Part shown: one piece after another, positions 22,188-24,828 of the stretch
How the letters are laid out: each line of letters opens with the position of its first letter
How positions within the stretch are numbered: the stretch's first letter is position 1
Assembly (NCBI GenBank): GCA_022545625.1
Contig: JACZQS010000002.1
Coordinates: 1-24,828, forward strand
Origin: Pseudomonadota bacterium
Lineage (GTDB): Bacteria; Pseudomonadota; Gammaproteobacteria; GCA-001735895
Direction: 5' to 3'
Length of the DNA: 24,828 nt
Made by a program: the position numbers and the translations under genes
The notes under the pieces: generated by a model
What the model was told of the DNA's origin: nothing
The model's input: the letters and a program-made list of their open reading frames with translations, nothing else
Databases searched by the model: none

Positions 22188-22958
22188 TCAAACAGCAACC
22201 GCGGTGGTGAGTACCGGTACGCTAACGAAACCGAATCGGTTCTCGCTATCAGCCATGGCGAGCTGGTCTAGCCAGAGAGCAGAGTCATCTTTATCGATGC
22301 CTTTGCCAATTGCGAAGGCTGCAACTAGCCTCGCGGCCCAGCGCGCGAACGCGTTTTCGTGCATGGTGTTGTTAATAAAGGCCAGCGGTTTTTGCACGAC
22401 GCCATCGAAGCCCGCGGCGCCCAGCCTGGCTGTCATTTCAAACGGCAGCATCTGGTGCGGGCAATGGCCACGCCAGATCTCGTGCATTCGATCATTCAGG
22501 TCAGGATCCGGCCCATGGAACCGCCAGTGATCCCAGAGCACCGATATCAAAACTGCCTTGCCGCCGGTCTTGAGTACGCGTCGGGTCTCGGCGAGGGCCG
22601 CGTCGACATCGACGATATACTCCAGCATCTGGATCGATGCGAGAGCGTCGAAACTACCATCCTCGAAGGCCATATCGCTGGCGCTACCTTCAATCAATTC
22701 CACCGAGTCCAGCCCGGTACAGTGAGCATTCGCCGCATCCAGTTGATCCGCACTCGCATCAAGGCCCACCGCACGGCCGCTATCTCCAACCGCCAGGGCG
22801 ATATCGCGCACCAGGTGGCCACCGCCACAACCGAGATCAAGAATTGCCTGGCCGGTTTTAATCGAAAGCGCCTCTAATACCGCCAAACGCCGCGCTGTGC
22901 CCTCCAGACTCTCGGCAATTTTTCGTTGCCAGAGGCTAAAATCACCATCGAAATCCAT
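22188..22958 (-). CDS. Class I SAM-dependent methyltransferase, substrate unknown
   Basis: Methyltransf_11/25-type Rossmann fold. Motif I is ILDLGCGGGHLVRDIA (residues 39-54), the acidic end of strand 2 is VGLDAS, motif II is GSASDMAFEDGSFDAL with the post-motif SIQMLEYIVD, and motif III is RVLKTGGKAVLI. Overall it resembles UbiE/arsenite-methyltransferase-like proteins but lacks their specific signatures. The C-terminal 90 residues (HEIWRGHCPHQMLPFEMTARL onward) may form the substrate cap. A GTG at 22973 opens the frame, but ATG 22958 has GGAGG directly upstream at five bases, so I chose it (256 residues). It lies 87 nt upstream of the thiolase on the same strand. Confidence 0.78.
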   Translation of the reverse strand: MDFDGDFSLWQRKIAESLEGTARRLAVLEALSIKTGQAILDLGCGGGHLVRDIALAVGDSGRAVGLDASADQLDAANAHCTGLDSVELIEGSASDMAFEDGSFDALASIQMLEYIVDVDAALAETRRVLKTGGKAVLISVLWDHWRFHGPDPDLNDRMHEIWRGHCPHQMLPFEMTARLGAAGFDGVVQKPLAFINNTMHENAFARWAARLVAAFAIGKGIDKDDSALWLDQLAMADSENRFGFVSVPVLTTAVAV

Positions 22959-23038
22959 AGATACCTCCGCCACCCCGGGAAACCGGTACGTCGATCAAAA
23001 CATTTATCCCTCTCATGATAACCCGGTATTAATTACGC

Positions 23039-24031
23039 TTAAAACACCTCTCGATAGGCGAACAAGCCCGTACTGCCCCCGGTGTGTAAAAAAAGCTGAT
23101 TGCTGCCAGCCGCTATCACGCCCTGCGCACATAGATCCATCAATCCCGCCATCGCTTTACCGGTATATACCGGGTCTAACAACAGTCCTTCAAGTTTCGC
23201 ACAGCGCTTTACCGCGATGATCATCGCTTCTGTCGTTATACCGTATCCCTCACCGTAATAATTGCCATTGGCTACTACCCTGCCCCCGGCCTGATCCGGG
23301 TCCAGGCCGAGCTGTGTCAGGGTTTGCCGCAGCAGGACATCGACTAGTTGCGTCTGTTCTTTGCCGTTACGACTGACCGCGATTCCCAGTACCGGCAGAT
23401 CAACTTCTGCTGCAATAAACCCCGCCAACAAACCCGCCTGGGTTCCGGCACTGTCAGTAGCCAGCACTATCTGATCTATCGCAATATCCTGCGAGCTAAT
23501 CTGCTGTAATATCTCGTTCGCGCAACGCACATAACCCAGGCTACCAATCGCGCTGGAACCGCCAATCGGGATCAAGTAGGGTTTTCGCCCTTCACCGATT
23601 AATTTATCGATCAAATTCTCGGCATATACACCCCTATCCTCGCCAAGTTCCAATCGATGAATTCGAGCCCCGAGCAGACCATCGAGTAACAGGTTACCAT
23701 TACCGTAATAATCAGCTTTTGGCGTACCCGCGACATCACCTAACACCAATTCACAGTCAAAACCAAATTTGGCCGCCGCCGCCGCGGTCTGCCGGGCATG
23801 GTTCGACTGCAAGCCACCGATCGTCACTAAGATGTCAGCCCCCTGCTGCTGGGCATCTGCCAGCAGGTATTCAAGCTTACGGGTTTTATTTCCGCCACCC
23901 GCCAGGCCGGTACAGTCATCACGTTTTATATAGAGATTACAGCCCAGCTCTTCAGAAAGTCTCGGTGCAAATTCGAGCGGGGTCGGGGCATGGGTAATTT
24001 CGATTCGCGGTATGCGATTAAAATCTTTCAT
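23039..24031 (-). CDS. PLP-dependent D-cysteine desulfhydrase / ACC deaminase family enzyme
   Basis: Fold-II PLP enzyme. The cofactor lysine is K49 in LAGGGNKTRKLEYLL, and GGLQSNHARQTAAAAAKFG (Ser76, Asn77, His78) is the substrate-carboxylate and nucleophile loop of this family; IPIGGSSAIGSLGYV and LDPVYTGKAMAGL are further family blocks, with LHTGGSTGLFAY at the C-terminus. Members include D-cysteine desulfhydrase (DcyD), L-cysteate sulfo-lyase (CuyA) and ACC deaminase; sequence by eye favours DcyD/CuyA over ACC deaminase but does not decide between them. The frame starts at TTG 24040; ATG 24031 (MKDFNRIPRIE, 330 residues) is more likely. No sulfonate or cysteate transport genes are adjacent. 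Confidence 0.85.
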   Translation of the reverse strand: MKDFNRIPRIEITHAPTPLEFAPRLSEELGCNLYIKRDDCTGLAGGGNKTRKLEYLLADAQQQGADILVTIGGLQSNHARQTAAAAAKFGFDCELVLGDVAGTPKADYYGNGNLLLDGLLGARIHRLELGEDRGVYAENLIDKLIGEGRKPYLIPIGGSSAIGSLGYVRCANEILQQISSQDIAIDQIVLATDSAGTQAGLLAGFIAAEVDLPVLGIAVSRNGKEQTQLVDVLLRQTLTQLGLDPDQAGGRVVANGNYYGEGYGITTEAMIIAVKRCAKLEGLLLDPVYTGKAMAGLMDLCAQGVIAAGSNQLFLHTGGSTGLFAYREVF

Positions 24032-24112
24032 CTTGCTCAATATACGTCAAGGTTAAAATTAGAGAAGTCCTCCGAGTCGGAGGCCAGGGCACTAGCCCAT
24101 CATGCGATCGTA

Positions 24113-24152
24113 TTGTAAGTCATCGAATAGATCAGTATTGTGTCACCACAAT
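24113..24152 (+). promoter_or_regulatory. Predicted promoter with overlapping operator-like palindrome, upstream of the amidotransferase gene
   Basis: -35 TTGTAA (24113-24118), 17-nt spacer, -10 TATTGT (24136-24141). A perfect palindrome ATTGTG-TCAC-CACAAT (24137-24152) covers the -10 and the predicted start. It is not a CRP site (TGTGA-N6-TCACA). Elsewhere in 24041-24168 there is one more palindrome, CCTCC/GGAGG (24069-24083). Confidence 0.5.
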
Positions 24153-24168
24153 CAAGCTCGATATATTT

Positions 24169-24828
24169 ATGACCATCTCAAAACCATTTCTGATTTTACA
24201 GCTACGACCGGAAAACGAAACCTCCAATAGCGAATTTGAAGCGATTTTAAAATACGGCGGGCTGGATAGAAAAGACGTGTGTCGAATGCGTATCGAAACC
24301 ACAGGAATACCCGATTTAACCCTGGACGATTATTCGGCTGTTATCGTCGGTGGCAGTCCTTTCGATATCAGTACTCCGGAAGATGAAAAATCCGCGATAC
24401 AGAAGAAAATAGAAATCGATTTTAAACGGCTGCTGGACGAGATTGTCGCTAGTGACTTTCCATTCCTGGGTGCCTGTTCGGGCAGCGCTTTACTCGGTTC
24501 GTATCTCAACACGCCTATATCGGGTCACTATGCTGAACCGGTAGGCGGCGCTGTTATCAGCCTCACGGACGAGGGAAAAAATGATCCGCTATTGTCGGGC
24601 TTTCCCGATCAGATTACGGTCCTGCTTGGACACAAGGAGGCCTGCGATGCGACGCCTGACGGCGCGACTTTATTGATGCGCGGGTCAGCCTGTCCCGTGC
24701 AAATGTTTCGTATTGGCAAAAACGTTTACGCGACCCAATTTCATCCCGAAGGCGATAGCGAGGGCTTTACGATCAGAATTCAGGTCTATAAACATCATGG
24801 TTATTTCCGGCCCGAGGAATCTCAGAGC
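24169..24828 (+). CDS. Class I glutamine amidotransferase-like protein (GMP-synthase-like), 3' end cut by window
   Basis: I translated the plus strand from ATG 24169; it stays open to the last base (220 codons). The nucleophile elbow is FLGACSGSALLG (Cys103), and the His-Glu pair is QFHPEGD (His192, Glu194), so the triad looks intact. VIVGGSPFDISTP is the oxyanion/substrate loop. It lacks a synthetase partner domain in the window and belongs to the stand-alone YfeJ/GuaA-like group, whose acceptors are mostly unknown. Only some 20-25 C-terminal residues seem to be missing, judged by the usual family size. No clear ribosome-binding site precedes the ATG. Confidence 0.85.
   Translation, partial: MTISKPFLILQLRPENETSNSEFEAILKYGGLDRKDVCRMRIETTGIPDLTLDDYSAVIVGGSPFDISTPEDEKSAIQKKIEIDFKRLLDEIVASDFPFLGACSGSALLGSYLNTPISGHYAEPVGGAVISLTDEGKNDPLLSGFPDQITVLLGHKEACDATPDGATLLMRGSACPVQMFRIGKNVYATQFHPEGDSEGFTIRIQVYKHHGYFRPEESQS

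Noticed and set aside
22359..22877. 172-codon plus-strand frame opposite the methyltransferase
   Set aside because: Antisense to a gene with clear SAM-binding motifs and a good ribosome-binding site.
1..24828. rRNA, tRNA, CRISPR array, prophage or integrase
   Set aside because: I looked for tRNA T-arm patterns, regularly spaced direct repeats and integrase or cas motifs on both strands and recognised none; short or divergent examples could be missed by eye.

Overview
The window looks like chromosomal core DNA of a free-living, respiring gammaproteobacterium. Evidence: a CRP/Vfr-type cAMP receptor divergent from a YhfA-type OsmC protein, a Coq7 ubiquinone hydroxylase, an rplM-rpsI operon, an rpe-gph-trpEGDC block arranged as in Pseudomonas, and purE-purK opposite a long-form purC. 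No rRNA, tRNA, CRISPR array, integrase, phage gene or plasmid gene was recognised. The genus cannot be named from the sequence.

Layout. 1-1408: 5' part of ilvA (minus) divergent from rpiA (plus), then a bidirectional terminator. 1430-2348: rplM-rpsI (minus) with a clear sigma70-type promoter. 2349-2742: a non-coding stretch holding an inverted-repeat-rich segment and, on the minus strand, what I read as a complete small-RNA gene (near-consensus promoter, hairpin with an AUCCUCC loop, free CUCCUCC, strong terminator). 2743-3454: coq7, its terminator and a REP-like hairpin. 3517-4667: osmC/yhfA divergent from crp. 4688-10086 (minus): rpe-gph-trpE-trpG-trpD-trpC, tightly coupled apart from a 117-nt gap before trpE. 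10087-10372: REP-like cluster. 10373-11397: a periplasmic c-type cytochrome divergent from an RsmC-like methyltransferase. 11435-14108: purE-purK (minus) and purC (plus).

14142-19066 (minus) is the most distinctive block: tetR, an MMPL-type RND transporter, a periplasmic LolA-like protein and a predicted outer-membrane beta-barrel. They are packed as one operon. Two near-identical palindromes, 22 bp apart, sit in the tetR promoter. It reads as an autoregulated inner-membrane-to-outer-membrane hydrophobe or lipid trafficking system of unknown substrate.

19218-24828: glpK (plus); a 188-bp IS630-type MITE inserted exactly at the stop codon of a thiolase gene (minus); a class I methyltransferase (minus); a PLP-dependent D-cysteine desulfhydrase-family gene (minus); and a class I glutamine amidotransferase (plus) cut by the window end, with an operator-like palindrome over its predicted -10 and start site.

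Functionally the window joins central carbon metabolism (RpiA, Rpe, Gph, GlpK, thiolase), tryptophan and purine synthesis (both starting from PRPP, itself made from the RpiA product), translation (L13, S9), respiration (Coq7, cytochrome c) and global regulation (CRP).
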